NCBI GenBank assembly: GCA_001772615.1
Contig: MEUZ01000003.1
Span: forward strand, 369,633 to 433,632
Origin: a candidate division WWE3 bacterium RIFCSPHIGHO2_01_FULL_40_23
Lineage (GTDB): Bacteria > Patescibacteria > WWE3 > UBA101185 > 2-01-FULL-41-18
Length of the DNA stretch: 64,000 nt
Direction of reading: 5' to 3'
Within the stretch, counting starts at the first letter, position 1. Every line of letters begins with the position of its first letter. The position numbers and the translations under genes are program-made. Below are positions 16,101 to 24,158 of this stretch, piece by piece. The notes under the pieces are model-generated. The model ran no database searches and was not told where the DNA came from. It saw nothing but the letters and a program-made list of their open reading frames with translations.

Positions 16101-16412
16101 ATGGCAAACACAAAATCAGCCCTAAAGGCGTTAAGACAATCAAAAAAGAGGGCAAGCGAAAATCTGTTCTGGAAAGAAAGGGTAAGGTCCTTAGTGAGAG
16201 AAATAAAGACGCCTACTTCAAATCCTGATATACTTAATGAACAATTCAGTAAGTTGCAAAGCTACCTGGACAAAGCGGTTAAAAACAAAGTTATTCACAA
16301 AAATAAAGCCGCCAGACTTAAGTCCAGAGTGCTTAAAGCTGCCCATGCCAAATCAACAAAACCCAAACCCTCCAAAGGATCAAAGCCCCATAAGTCCGAA
16401 CCTGATAAGTGA
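16101..16412 (+). CDS. rpsT: 30S ribosomal protein S20
   Basis: Primary 16S-binding ribosomal protein. MANTKSALKALRQSKKRASENLFWKERVRSLVREIK is the canonical basic helix, and VIHKNKAARLKSRV the conserved C-terminal part. The usual protein ends near residue 88; here a Lys/Pro/Ser-rich extension (KSTKPKPSKGSKPHKSEPDK) is added. No Shine-Dalgarno; TATCAT lies 11 nt before the ATG. It heads a run of pilus assembly genes and overlaps the next reading frame. Confidence 0.95.
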   Translation: MANTKSALKALRQSKKRASENLFWKERVRSLVREIKTPTSNPDILNEQFSKLQSYLDKAVKNKVIHKNKAARLKSRVLKAAHAKSTKPKPSKGSKPHKSEPDK

Positions 16413-16926
16413 AATTGAAAGACCTTATTCCAAAACCATTGTACAGCGATCAAATACTCTTTTAATCATAGCGGGGTATTTACTTCTTATTGCCGAGATA
16501 ATTTCAGCGAGTCTTATAGCTTTTAATGTGAAGATTACAAATGACCTTAAAGAGATAGATGCTACCTTTAAAGAAAAAGCAACTCTACTAAATGACTACA
16601 AGGACTTTGAGGCAAAAGCCATCCGTGTATCAAAAAAAATTGACTCGTTCTATAGAATCAAAGCACTAAATGACAAAAAACAGCAGAAAATAAAAATAAT
16701 TTATGATTCAACTCCCGCGGACGTACAGGTCTCAAGCTTTTCACTTTCCGAAGGGATTTTATCTCTTGGTTTAAGAGCATCGGAGGGAGTTTCCTTTGCA
16801 AAATTTATAGCATCATATCTTTCAAATAGTATTGTAAAAGAGATCTCTTTAAGTTCGGCGGTTTACGACCCTGTATCACAAGGCTATGAATTCCGGGTTG
16901 ATGTTTACATTACGGAGGGGAAATGA
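16345..16926 (+). CDS. Type IV pilus assembly PilN-like inner-membrane protein
   Basis: One membrane helix (about residues 32-54: SNTLLIIAGYLLLIAEIISASLI) is followed by a coiled coil and a small alpha/beta domain with VQVSSFSLSEGILSLGLRA, the layout of PilN/GspL-C-type proteins that align the pilus machine. The start is uncertain: the first in-frame ATG downstream of the rpsT body is 16345, which overlaps rpsT by 68 bp; no RBS is obvious. The stop overlaps the PilO-like start by ATGA. Assignment rests on topology, the PilO-like neighbour and gene order. Confidence 0.6.
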   Translation: MPNQQNPNPPKDQSPISPNLISEIERPYSKTIVQRSNTLLIIAGYLLLIAEIISASLIAFNVKITNDLKEIDATFKEKATLLNDYKDFEAKAIRVSKKIDSFYRIKALNDKKQQKIKIIYDSTPADVQVSSFSLSEGILSLGLRASEGVSFAKFIASYLSNSIVKEISLSSAVYDPVSQGYEFRVDVYITEGK

Positions 16927-17513
16927 GCCCGCTTCAATTTAGATTCTGGAACAGATATCAAAGACAATATCTTTATGAGCCAAAGAAAAAAGCAACTTTG
17001 CTTCTTGCAACCATTACCGTTTTACTAGTTCTCATTTATCTTTTTGGCATCAGAAATCAAATTACTCTAATTAAAGAAAGATTAGCCTTTATAAAAGAAA
17101 AGGAAACTAAAATTAAAACCATGAATGAAAATCTGGAAATTTTATCCACAATCAGACCGGTATACAGCCAGTCCGCAGGCTCAATCAGAAAGCTTGAAGA
17201 TTACATACCCGATGAAGAAGCCCTCCCTGACCTTCTTGAGTATATGTCAATTTCTGCTCCCAATTACGGCTTTCAGTTAATAGGCCTCTTCCCAAGAGAA
17301 GAACCCTCGGACGATCCAAATCTCAAAGCTACAAGGCTTGACATCAGATTTTCTGGGAGTCCTCAAAGAGTCTTTGATTTAATAAAGGAGTTAGAAAACT
17401 ACAAGCGCTTTATTGGAGTAAATTCAATAGTAATAGGGAGCGGGCAAGTTTACGGATACGAGGAAACCAGGCTTGATGTAACGGTTTACTCCCTTAAGGA
17501 GGCCAATGAATAA
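16923..17513 (+). CDS. Type IV pilus assembly PilO-like protein
   Basis: 196 aa: a short basic cytosolic N-terminus, one membrane helix (about 25-42), a coiled coil (ITLIKERLAFIKEKETKIKTMNENL) and a ferredoxin-like periplasmic domain (LPDLLEYMSISAPNYGFQLIGLFP, RLDIRFSGSPQRVFDLIKELENYKRFI). This is the PilO pattern; PilN and PilO form heterodimers linking the inner platform to the pilus. It overlaps the upstream gene by 4 bp and the downstream microprotein by 8 bp, so the block is an operon. Confidence 0.75.
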   Translation: MSPLQFRFWNRYQRQYLYEPKKKATLLLATITVLLVLIYLFGIRNQITLIKERLAFIKEKETKIKTMNENLEILSTIRPVYSQSAGSIRKLEDYIPDEEALPDLLEYMSISAPNYGFQLIGLFPREEPSDDPNLKATRLDIRFSGSPQRVFDLIKELENYKRFIGVNSIVIGSGQVYGYEETRLDVTVYSLKEANE

Positions 17514-17679
17514 AAGAGCTTTCTTTTTAGTATGTACAACTTTAATAACCGTAGTATTATTAATATGGATAAACTTTTACTTTGAATATATTTACGAAGG
17601 AAGTGCCAATGTGGTATCCTTAAGAGAGACAGGGTTAAGTGTAGAAAAGTTTGAAGGTCTTAAAAACCTTGTCAGGTAA
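17506..17679 (+). CDS. 57-aa membrane microprotein in the pilus operon
   Basis: ATG at 17506 is preceded by AAGGAGGCCA and overlaps the PilO-like stop. The product has one membrane helix (about residues 4-22, FFLVCTTLITVVLLIWI) and a short exposed tail ending KNLVR. It is too short for routine gene calls. Its position, coupling and strong RBS suggest a real gene that assists pilus assembly, perhaps in the position of a minor subunit or PilP-like partner; this is inference. Confidence 0.65.
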   Translation: MNKRAFFLVCTTLITVVLLIWINFYFEYIYEGSANVVSLRETGLSVEKFEGLKNLVR

Positions 17680-17687
17680 GCCTGCCT

Positions 17688-18245
17688 ATGAATTCTACAG
17701 AAGCCAAACAGGGATTTATAACTTTTGTAATAACACTCGTTGTTGCAAGTGGAGTTTTTGCCGCTTTGTATCTTGCCGTAAATAAACTTAATACAAAAGC
17801 GGAGGTTGAAGTCGCAGTCAGTGACCAGACCGTTGTAAGCGCGCCTACCCCCGCACCAAGAGAAACTGCGAAGGAAGAAAAACAGAAGGAAAATGTATTT
17901 GCAGCGCTTGTCAAACCTGAAACCCCAACAGAAGGGAGTGCTAAAGATGATGTGAAAAAGGAAGAGGTAAAAGGAGATACGACAACCCTTGCAACAGACA
18001 CACCCAAACAGGAAACAAAGCAGGAGTTAAAAAAGCTTCCCGAGAAAAGTTCCAAAGTCCTCGGAGCCGCGGATAACGCACCGCAAACTACACCAGGCGC
18101 CGTACCGACAACCGGCACAGGATCTTTCACATCTCTTATTCTTATTTCAGCTATTTTTATAATTTACGGAACTTACTTTGGGCTAAAGAGGGCAAGACCC
18201 CTTGCAATAAGAAACTTTGAAAGAAGGATAACTAAAGGACTCTAA
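17688..18245 (+). CDS. Secreted, low-complexity protein with a sortase-type sorting signal
   Basis: 185 aa: hydrophobic N-terminal signal/anchor (residues 9-32), a long Lys/Glu/Thr/Pro-rich spacer (35-135), then VPTTG followed by a hydrophobic helix (SFTSLILISAIFIIYGTYFGL) and a basic end (KRARP...). VPTTG-helix-positive residues is the form of an LPXTG-like sorting signal, although about 16 extra residues follow the basic patch. It starts 8 bp after the microprotein stop and ends against the convergent sortase gene (4-bp overlap), supporting a sortase-substrate pair. Confidence 0.65.
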   Translation: MNSTEAKQGFITFVITLVVASGVFAALYLAVNKLNTKAEVEVAVSDQTVVSAPTPAPRETAKEEKQKENVFAALVKPETPTEGSAKDDVKKEEVKGDTTTLATDTPKQETKQELKKLPEKSSKVLGAADNAPQTTPGAVPTTGTGSFTSLILISAIFIIYGTYFGLKRARPLAIRNFERRITKGL

Positions 18246-18928
18246 CTCACAAGTTCTCCCACTACAAGAAGTCTTAATGTTTTTGAACCAGGCGGGACGC
18301 AAGTCATAAGAATTGCCGTCTTACCGACTCTTGGCTTTTTCAATGGGTTCATATCAAAAACATCCACCTCCGAAGGCTTTAAAACAATTCTTTGAGAAAC
18401 TTTGTAAGTGTAGTCTTTCCCATCGTAGTTCATAGTAAAAGTGTCTCCCTTTGAAAGTTTAGTGAGAGTAGAAAATATAGTTTTATAATCCTTTGGATTA
18501 AAAAAGATCGGAAGAGCGGAATGACCGTATATAAAAACATTTCCCTCTTCCCCGGGCAGCGAAGTACCTTTGTAATGCCCAAGAAAGTTATCGGGAGCAA
18601 GGTTTACCGAATTAGTCTCAACTTTAGCTCCCTTTATCCCAAGCTTTGGAACCGAAAGTGTAAAAACCGCAGGCACATTTTTCACCGAAATTTCTCTTTT
18701 ATCCTCTCTTGAAAGCTCCGAAAAACTAAATTCACTAAATCCTGTCTCCTCCTTTACAACACCTGGAACAATAGGACTAGTAAAAACAGTGCTTAACTTA
18801 AGATTTAAAAAAGGAGATATAATAAAAGTTGCGATAAGCGTTACTCCAAAACCGATTAAAATTAAAGGAAAAATAAAAGAGATAACGAAAAAATGTGTGT
18901 TCGCCCCTGAAAGAAACTTCATAGTCAA
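18242..18928 (-). CDS. Sortase family transpeptidase
   Basis: Cysteine transpeptidase that attaches proteins to the cell surface. 228 aa with one N-terminal membrane helix (about 12-35). The catalytic site is visible: His in VFIYGHSAL, Cys in ILMTCVPPG and Arg in KTLRLLVVGEL. The fold parts IPKLGI-like (SVPKLGIKGAKV) and GDTFTMNYDGKDYTYKV agree with class D/E sortases. It overlaps holA by 4 bp and is convergent with a protein bearing a VPTTG signal. It is the only sortase in the window. Confidence 0.9.
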   Translation of the reverse strand: MTMKFLSGANTHFFVISFIFPLILIGFGVTLIATFIISPFLNLKLSTVFTSPIVPGVVKEETGFSEFSFSELSREDKREISVKNVPAVFTLSVPKLGIKGAKVETNSVNLAPDNFLGHYKGTSLPGEEGNVFIYGHSALPIFFNPKDYKTIFSTLTKLSKGDTFTMNYDGKDYTYKVSQRIVLKPSEVDVFDMNPLKKPRVGKTAILMTCVPPGSKTLRLLVVGELVS

Positions 18929-19620
18929 ACTGCGATCTTTTCTATAATTAGCGGTATGGCAAGATCGGCTTCCATCTTCCCGCTTTTAAGATTAAGATCC
19001 GTCTCGTAAAAAAGACGGTAAAGCTTTCTCACGTCTTCTTTAGAAAACTTTCCTGCTTGGGATTTTACTTTACTCTTAACAAAGGGATGAAGTTTTTCAA
19101 AAGCTTTTGATTCAAAGAGACAAAAAGCCAAATTTCTGATGGCATAAACACACATCCCCAAAATCTCAAACTCATCATCTCCCTTTTCAAGAAGGACATT
19201 AAGCTCTTTATAAGCCTCTCGTTTATTCTTCCCCATTAGAGAATCAAGAAAATTAAAAACATTTACTTTTATCTCTTTCTTAAACTCTTTTACATTAAAT
19301 TTAAACTTTGAAGCCTCTTTAATAAGGTAATGGGTTTTAGGAAGCGTACTCATTGAATAAAAAATCAGATCATTTCCGGATTTTTTATCAGTTAAAAGGC
19401 CAAAAAGGCCCGGGAAGTCAAAAGCTTTATCCTTAGTTACATCAACCGAGACTACAGACTTCTGTCCGAAAATATCCATAGTCAGGTATCGTGAGGCAAT
19501 TTCGGACGGCGCCAAGTCAGTAGACTTTAAGTCGGTCAATGAAGCACCGCCTGAATTTTTAATATCCAAAATGCTCTGTCTTAAAAGAACAGGGTCGTCT
19601 CCATGGAAAACGTAAATCAT
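18925..19620 (-). CDS. holA: DNA polymerase III subunit delta
   Basis: Clamp-loader subunit that opens the sliding clamp. The N-terminus (MIYVFHGDDPVLLRQSI) and the C-terminal collar region (FKFNVKEFKKEIKVNVFNFLDSLM, then RKLYRLFYETDLNLKSGKMEADLAIPLIIEKI) match HolA. It is short, 231 aa against about 340, lacking part of domain II as often in reduced genomes. It overlaps the LCP gene by a single base (TAATG) and sortase by 4 bp: LCP-holA-sortase is one operon. Confidence 0.85.
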   Translation of the reverse strand: MIYVFHGDDPVLLRQSILDIKNSGGASLTDLKSTDLAPSEIASRYLTMDIFGQKSVVSVDVTKDKAFDFPGLFGLLTDKKSGNDLIFYSMSTLPKTHYLIKEASKFKFNVKEFKKEIKVNVFNFLDSLMGKNKREAYKELNVLLEKGDDEFEILGMCVYAIRNLAFCLFESKAFEKLHPFVKSKVKSQAGKFSKEDVRKLYRLFYETDLNLKSGKMEADLAIPLIIEKIAV

Positions 19621-20684
19621 TAATCTCCGAATAAAAATTTAGAAACGTAAGCATGTATCTGCGAATAGTTTCCCGCTTTTGGTATTAGTACATACGCACC
19701 TCCGTAAAGCGTTGTGTCCTCGGGAGCGTATAATAAACCGCCTTCATCTTGCGAGCTTCTGTCATCAAGCACAATGGATTTGATTTCGGAAAAACCGACA
19801 CTCCTTGCAATATCATAAAGTCCTTGAACTTCAGAAAGCTTTAAATCAGTCTCCACATAAGTATTGTATGTGTCATATAATTCTTTGATTTTAACGGGAT
19901 TTGAGAGAGTTTCCAAAGAGAGCACCTTGTCTCTTATTGCAAGAATGACCTTCTGCTGTCTTTTGGCTCTTGCAAAATCAGTGCCTTCATCATTACCACC
20001 CTTTCTTGATCTTGAAAAGATAAGAGCTGTTTCCGAATCCATCCTCTGAAGACCCGCGTCAAAATGCACATGCTTATATCTACTTTCCTCCGGAAGCGCA
20101 TCCTCCATTCCCTCAATGGGATAAAAGTAATCATCAAAAGAGCGATCAACATTTACGTCAATTCCGCCAAGTATGTCAACCATCTTTTTAAAAGCATTAA
20201 AATCGATGACCGCATAATAATGAATTGGGACGCCAAGAATACCTCCCACAAGCTCGTCCATATCGGACACACCATTTACGGCATAAACGGCGTTAAGCTT
20301 TAGGTAACCTCCGTTTGGAGAATTAACAATAAGATCGCGCGGAAGAGAAATCATAACAATATCTTTTGAAGCTCTTCCAACCGAGGCCACAAGTATCGTA
20401 TCCGTCAGGCCCCCATCTGCCACCCCCTGCCTTCTGTCAAGACCTAAAATCAACACGTTTGTTCTCCCGTCAGTTTCCTTTAGTTCCCTTGGGGAAACAA
20501 AACTTGAAACTAAGGAAACAGAACTTAAAAGAGCGGAGAAACCCTCGCGGTTAAATACAACAAAAACTGCTAAAAGAACAAAGACAAAAAGCAAAACCAA
20601 AAAAGGCTTTAAAAAAGAACCTTTCTTATTCTCCTCTTTGTTTTTTTCCTGCAGATTTACCGCGCCGAGATCTATATACCTCAT
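19620..20684 (-). CDS. LytR-CpsA-Psr (LCP) family wall-polymer ligase
   Basis: LCP enzymes transfer lipid-linked glycopolymers to peptidoglycan or attached glycans. A membrane helix at about residues 25-45 is followed by the LCP domain: NVLILGLDRR, TDTILVASV, ISLPRDLIV (Arg and Asp of the active site), INVDRSF-like VNVDRSFDDY, and FSRSRKGGNDEGTDFARAKRQQKVI with the lipid-phosphate-binding arginines. 354 aa is normal. It lies upstream of holA and downstream of tpiA on the same strand. Confidence 0.92.
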   Translation of the reverse strand: MRYIDLGAVNLQEKNKEENKKGSFLKPFLVLLFVFVLLAVFVVFNREGFSALLSSVSLVSSFVSPRELKETDGRTNVLILGLDRRQGVADGGLTDTILVASVGRASKDIVMISLPRDLIVNSPNGGYLKLNAVYAVNGVSDMDELVGGILGVPIHYYAVIDFNAFKKMVDILGGIDVNVDRSFDDYFYPIEGMEDALPEESRYKHVHFDAGLQRMDSETALIFSRSRKGGNDEGTDFARAKRQQKVILAIRDKVLSLETLSNPVKIKELYDTYNTYVETDLKLSEVQGLYDIARSVGFSEIKSIVLDDRSSQDEGGLLYAPEDTTLYGGAYVLIPKAGNYSQIHAYVSKFLFGD

Positions 20685-20733
20685 AAGAACACAAATAATT
20701 AAATATAAACTTTTTTATACTAATCCTTTTTCC

Positions 20734-21408
20734 TCACAAAGATTTTACTATTGAATTATGAAGAAAAACAAAAGAATCGGGGGAAAGACTTGCCTGCCCG
20801 ACCAAAAACCCCGTAAGGCCGAAATCTTTATCAAGTAGCTGATCTATATTTTTTTCATTTACTGAACCTCCGTACAAAAGATCCCTGCTTCCTATAACTT
20901 CTCTTATTTTACTTATGGCTTCGGCCACTGCATCAGGGGGTGTTTCTTTATAACTTTCACCTGAAATATTCAGTGGATCCTCCCATACCAAAACTATCCT
21001 TTCATCAAAATCTTTCCTGAAATCTCTTGGAGACCTTAGGCAAAGTATTGGCATAACTCCTAAAGAAAGGCAGTTTTCAACTTTAAGCAAAACTTTATCA
21101 AAACTCTCCCTGCGCTCGCTATGCCCAACAATAGAATATCTGCAAAAATCTTTGACTTGAAACGCAGAGACCTCCCCCGTATGTGCACCTCCGGGGAATT
21201 CGGACACATCCTGCGCAGAGACGAATACGTTTGAGAGACCATATTTTTCAATTAAATTAAATACATCTGAAAGATAAGCAAGCGAAGGCGATATCGCAAC
21301 ATTAACATTGTCATTAGCCTTGTATTTACCGGCAAAGGAGTCAAACCAGGATTTAATTTCACTTAAATTTTTATTCTGTTTCCAGTTTGCTATCAGAAGC
21401 TTTTTCAT
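20734..21408 (-). CDS. tpiA: Triosephosphate isomerase
   Basis: Interconverts DHAP and glyceraldehyde 3-phosphate. 224 aa from ATG 21408 (MKKLLIANWKQNKN); a longer frame begins inside the upstream gene and is rejected. Active-site parts: Asn/Lys of NWKQNK, His in VGHSERRESF, Glu in VWEDPLNISG, and the phosphate loop LLYGGSVNEKNI. The region after the catalytic Glu is shortened, as in small archaeal-type enzymes. It overlaps the AOR-like gene by 38 bp and ends the pgk-ferredoxin-AOR-like-tpiA operon. Confidence 0.93.
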   Translation of the reverse strand: MKKLLIANWKQNKNLSEIKSWFDSFAGKYKANDNVNVAISPSLAYLSDVFNLIEKYGLSNVFVSAQDVSEFPGGAHTGEVSAFQVKDFCRYSIVGHSERRESFDKVLLKVENCLSLGVMPILCLRSPRDFRKDFDERIVLVWEDPLNISGESYKETPPDAVAEAISKIREVIGSRDLLYGGSVNEKNIDQLLDKDFGLTGFLVGQASLSPDSFVFLHNSIVKSL

Positions 21409-22249
21409 AAATCTTATTAATGTTTGTGTATACAAGATCCGGAAGAGCTTCCAGATCTTCATGCACATAATCGTATCCAAGAGAATTTAAACATGCAAAT
21501 GCGAGAGGAATACTGCTGTAGATTGACTCCGAAAACACACACGAGACCAGCGAGTGAATAAAAACGTTTCCTCCGTTTTCTCCAAGATTTGAACGTGCAC
21601 ACCCCATAGGACATCCCGAACAGGAAGGATTACTACCAGCTTCAATAAGCATTTCGCCAACCTTCCCAAGCATCTCATTATACTGCCTGTCATATCTTTC
21701 CCGATTTTCAATCTGAAAACCGGACGTCGCCGAAACGACAATACCTTTAATACCAGCTTCTCCCAGCTTCTTAGAAAGCCTCTGATCACCAAATGCAAAA
21801 TACCCATCAATCAAAACCGATCCATCTAAAACCTCCACTCCGCACCGTCTTCCTGGAATACCAAGAGATTCCACAGCTGTATCCGCGGGAACCAAAACGG
21901 CGCCAGAGCCGTCAAGAACAAGAACACAAGGTTCCCTTGCCTTTTTTTCCAGTATAAAGGCGTCAACACCGGTATATTTAAGCCTTGTTGAAAGCCTGCC
22001 CCCTCCATAAGTATCCACAAACTTGCCTTCATCTAAAAAAGCCACACAGGTTTTTGATGCATAAGGGAAAAATCCATTTAAAGGACCTATGGAAAAGACA
22101 ATAGGATCCAGATTCTGATAATCAAGTACGAGTTTTGAGGCTGTCCCCACGCCACCAACATATGCTCTTAAATCAGGGTATGACTTCTTTGCCGATTCCC
22201 CCTTTTCCAAATCTACATGAACTACTGTAATACTATCCTCTCTAGACAT
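21371..22249 (-). CDS. Truncated aldehyde:ferredoxin oxidoreductase (AOR/GAPOR)-like protein
   Basis: Full AOR-family enzymes (about 600 aa) bind a tungstopterin and one [4Fe-4S] cluster. This 292-aa protein has the AOR N-terminal domain pattern (HVDLEKGES, YVGGVGTASKLVLD, FSIGPLNGF, FVDTYGGGRLSTRLKYTGVDAFILE) and the cluster motif C210-x2-C213-x3-C217 (CSGCPMGC). It stops about 75 residues later, so the C-terminal domains with the fourth Cys and the DXXGL(C/D) pterin motif are missing. Start: ATG 22249 with GGAGGAAG, overlapping the ferredoxin stop. It lies between ferredoxin and tpiA; catalysis is doubtful, electron transfer or a regulatory role possible. Confidence 0.75.
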   Translation of the reverse strand: MSREDSITVVHVDLEKGESAKKSYPDLRAYVGGVGTASKLVLDYQNLDPIVFSIGPLNGFFPYASKTCVAFLDEGKFVDTYGGGRLSTRLKYTGVDAFILEKKAREPCVLVLDGSGAVLVPADTAVESLGIPGRRCGVEVLDGSVLIDGYFAFGDQRLSKKLGEAGIKGIVVSATSGFQIENRERYDRQYNEMLGKVGEMLIEAGSNPSCSGCPMGCARSNLGENGGNVFIHSLVSCVFSESIYSSIPLAFACLNSLGYDYVHEDLEALPDLVYTNINKIYEKASDSKLETE

Positions 22250-22517
22250 CTTCCTCCGCTTTAAACTCAAGCCCCTCTTCCTGGCCACCTTCCTCAACAC
22301 TAAAACATCCCTTGGGGCAGATCTCCGAAATTTTATTTACATCAAGATCATTTACCGACGGATCAAGATGAATATCATACCCTTTTTTTCCTCCCATAAT
22401 CCTTATCGGAGAGCCTTCAAAAGAAGCTTTTCCAACCTGTCTCTGCGCCGCCAAAACGCAAAGCTCACATCCGATACATTTTTCGGGAAAGGAAACCTTT
22501 AGTATTTTTTTATTCAT
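22242..22517 (-). CDS. Ferredoxin-like [4Fe-4S] protein, 91 aa
   Basis: One cluster site is visible: C14-x2-C17-x2-C20 near the N-terminus and C67-P, with an extra Cys at 71 (CPKGC). The second half of a normal two-cluster ferredoxin is lacking. The C-terminus is acidic. It overlaps pgk upstream by 8 bp and the AOR-like gene downstream by 8 bp, so it is translated with them; the natural reading is that it is the electron partner of the AOR-like protein. Confidence 0.8.
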   Translation of the reverse strand: MNKKILKVSFPEKCIGCELCVLAAQRQVGKASFEGSPIRIMGGKKGYDIHLDPSVNDLDVNKISEICPKGCFSVEEGGQEEGLEFKAEEDV

Positions 22518-23547
22518 AAAAATTAAGGGCTAAAAGGCCTGGAAGCTTGTTTCCTGAAATATACTCAAGCATTGCCCCGCCGCCCATCGAAACAAAGCTC
22601 ATTTTATCTGTAATTTTAAGTTTATTCAAAGCCTCTATTGTATCGCCTCCTCCAACAAGACTAAACGCCTTGCTGTTAATAATCGCCTCCGCTATTTCCT
22701 TTGTACCTGATAAATAAGCGTCATCTTCTATTTTCCCCATAGGCCCGTTCCAAATAACAGTTTTTGCGGTATCAATTACATTGCTAAACATTTTAACTGT
22801 TTTAGGACCTATGTCCTCTTTGTCCCCAAGATAATCAATGGGAACAAGGATTTTGTAATTATTGTCAGTTTCATAGTTAATTCCAAGCCTTCCACCAAGA
22901 AGGACAAAGTCCGAAATCTTTAAAAATTTTGAGATAACGGGAAGCTTGGTTTCAAGCTTAATGCCTCCAAAAACCGCAACAAGTGGAGTTTCATAATTTG
23001 AGATAACTTTATTTATATTTTCAATTTCCCTTTCAAGCCTAAAGCCAGAGTAAGCATCTAAAAATTTCGGAACCTGTGAGATTGAAGCGTGCTCCCTGTG
23101 AGAAGTTGCAAAACACTCATTTACGTAAAGGTCCCCAAAGGAAGCTATGTCCTTGGCAAAGTTCTCATCATTTTTTTCCTCCCTTGGATCAAACCTTAAA
23201 TTCTCAAGAAGAAGAATGGTCCCGTCTTCCATCACTTTTAAAGTCTGATATAACTCTGTGCCTAAAGCTACATTTAGTTTTATAACGTCGTAACCTAAAG
23301 AAGTAAGGTACTCGGCAATAGGTGTAAGCCTTAACTCTTCTACAATTTTCCCTTCGGGCCTCCCAAGATGCCCCATCAAGATAACCTTCACGTTTCTTAA
23401 GACAAGGTAGTCAAGCGTCTCTCTCATTGCCTCAAGTCTTGAAGGATCGGTAATTACCCCATCTTGCACAGGCACATCAAGATCTCCTCGTACTAAAACG
23501 CGCTTTCCCTGAAGAAGAATTTTATTGAGCTTGTTTAGAGAGTCCAT
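22510..23547 (-). CDS. pgk: Phosphoglycerate kinase
   Basis: Makes ATP from 1,3-bisphosphoglycerate. 345 aa, about 50 shorter than usual. Motifs: KRVLVRGDLDVPVQDG (usual RVDFNVP), LMGHLGRPEGK, LYVNECFATSHREHAS, the nucleotide site VFGGIKLETKLPVI, WNGPMGKIEDD and VGGGDTIEAL. Shortening is in the C-terminal nucleotide domain, where the strand before the ATP loop is trimmed. First gene of a four-gene operon with ferredoxin, the AOR-like gene and tpiA; gap lies 0.6 kb upstream on the same strand. Confidence 0.96.
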   Translation of the reverse strand: MDSLNKLNKILLQGKRVLVRGDLDVPVQDGVITDPSRLEAMRETLDYLVLRNVKVILMGHLGRPEGKIVEELRLTPIAEYLTSLGYDVIKLNVALGTELYQTLKVMEDGTILLLENLRFDPREEKNDENFAKDIASFGDLYVNECFATSHREHASISQVPKFLDAYSGFRLEREIENINKVISNYETPLVAVFGGIKLETKLPVISKFLKISDFVLLGGRLGINYETDNNYKILVPIDYLGDKEDIGPKTVKMFSNVIDTAKTVIWNGPMGKIEDDAYLSGTKEIAEAIINSKAFSLVGGGDTIEALNKLKITDKMSFVSMGGGAMLEYISGNKLPGLLALNFYE

Positions 23548-23669
23548 AGCAGGATAAATTCCTTTAAAACTGTGCCTTTAATTATAGTCCAAACCTTGAC
23601 CAAGTACATAAACCTATAGTGCAAATGAGAATTCCTTAACTGTAGGTTGACCCACTATCCAATCAATAT

Positions 23670-23685
23670 TACAATATATATTGTA
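23670..23685. promoter_or_regulatory. 16-bp perfect palindrome, operator candidate
   Basis: TACAATATATATTGTA is self-complementary over all 16 bases. It lies between pgk and the broken gene 23731-24064 and may combine a -10 element with a dimeric repressor site. Being very AT-rich, it could also be chance. Confidence 0.3.
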
Positions 23686-23730
23686 CATACAGCTTCTACC
23701 AAATCAACAACCCCCAATAAATGCACCTAG

Positions 23731-24064
23731 ATGGTTTATGAAATTGATCAATCGGGAAAAATTGAGGACACTTCGAAGGATACTGTCCTTTGCATATCAA
23801 ATGGCTATTACTTATCAGTTAAATTAAAGGCGAAGACTAAAAGGCAGTTACAGAAAATATTTAGAAAAAACGGCCAAACTAGAAATTAAGAACGAATGCG
23901 ACCCGGATATTCATTTTAACTCAATAGGTAAGAAGTCAAGAGCACACCTGCGAGCTAAGGAAGTAGCAAAAGGAAAAATTAAACCTAAAAAAATTGTAAG
24001 CCTTAAGGATATTTTAAGAGAGCTTAATGTGACCGAGGTCGGTAAACGACTTGCGAATGCTTAA
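23731..24064 (+). pseudogene. Broken small gene with a frameshift
   Basis: Frame one, from ATG 23731, encodes MVYEIDQSGKIEDTSKDTV... up to a stop at 23887-23889. The overlapping next frame continues as a plausible protein, ending KKIVSLKDILRELNVTEVGKRLANA at 24062-24064. The two fit if one base is skipped near the AGAAAAAA run at 23863-23870. Together they give about 110 aa of a basic protein with a lysine-rich middle. I cannot name the family; the N-terminal part resembles conserved hypothetical proteins. It may be a decaying gene, a sequencing indel, or a real frameshift site. Outside it, 23548-23730 and 24065-24158 hold no gene. Confidence 0.5.
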
Positions 24065-24158
24065 GCCAGAGCTGATTTTGCAACAAGTGCAAACTACACC
24101 TTCTGTGGGTCGGCATCCACTCGGTCAAGAAACAATATAGCAATATCCGTTGCTTCAG

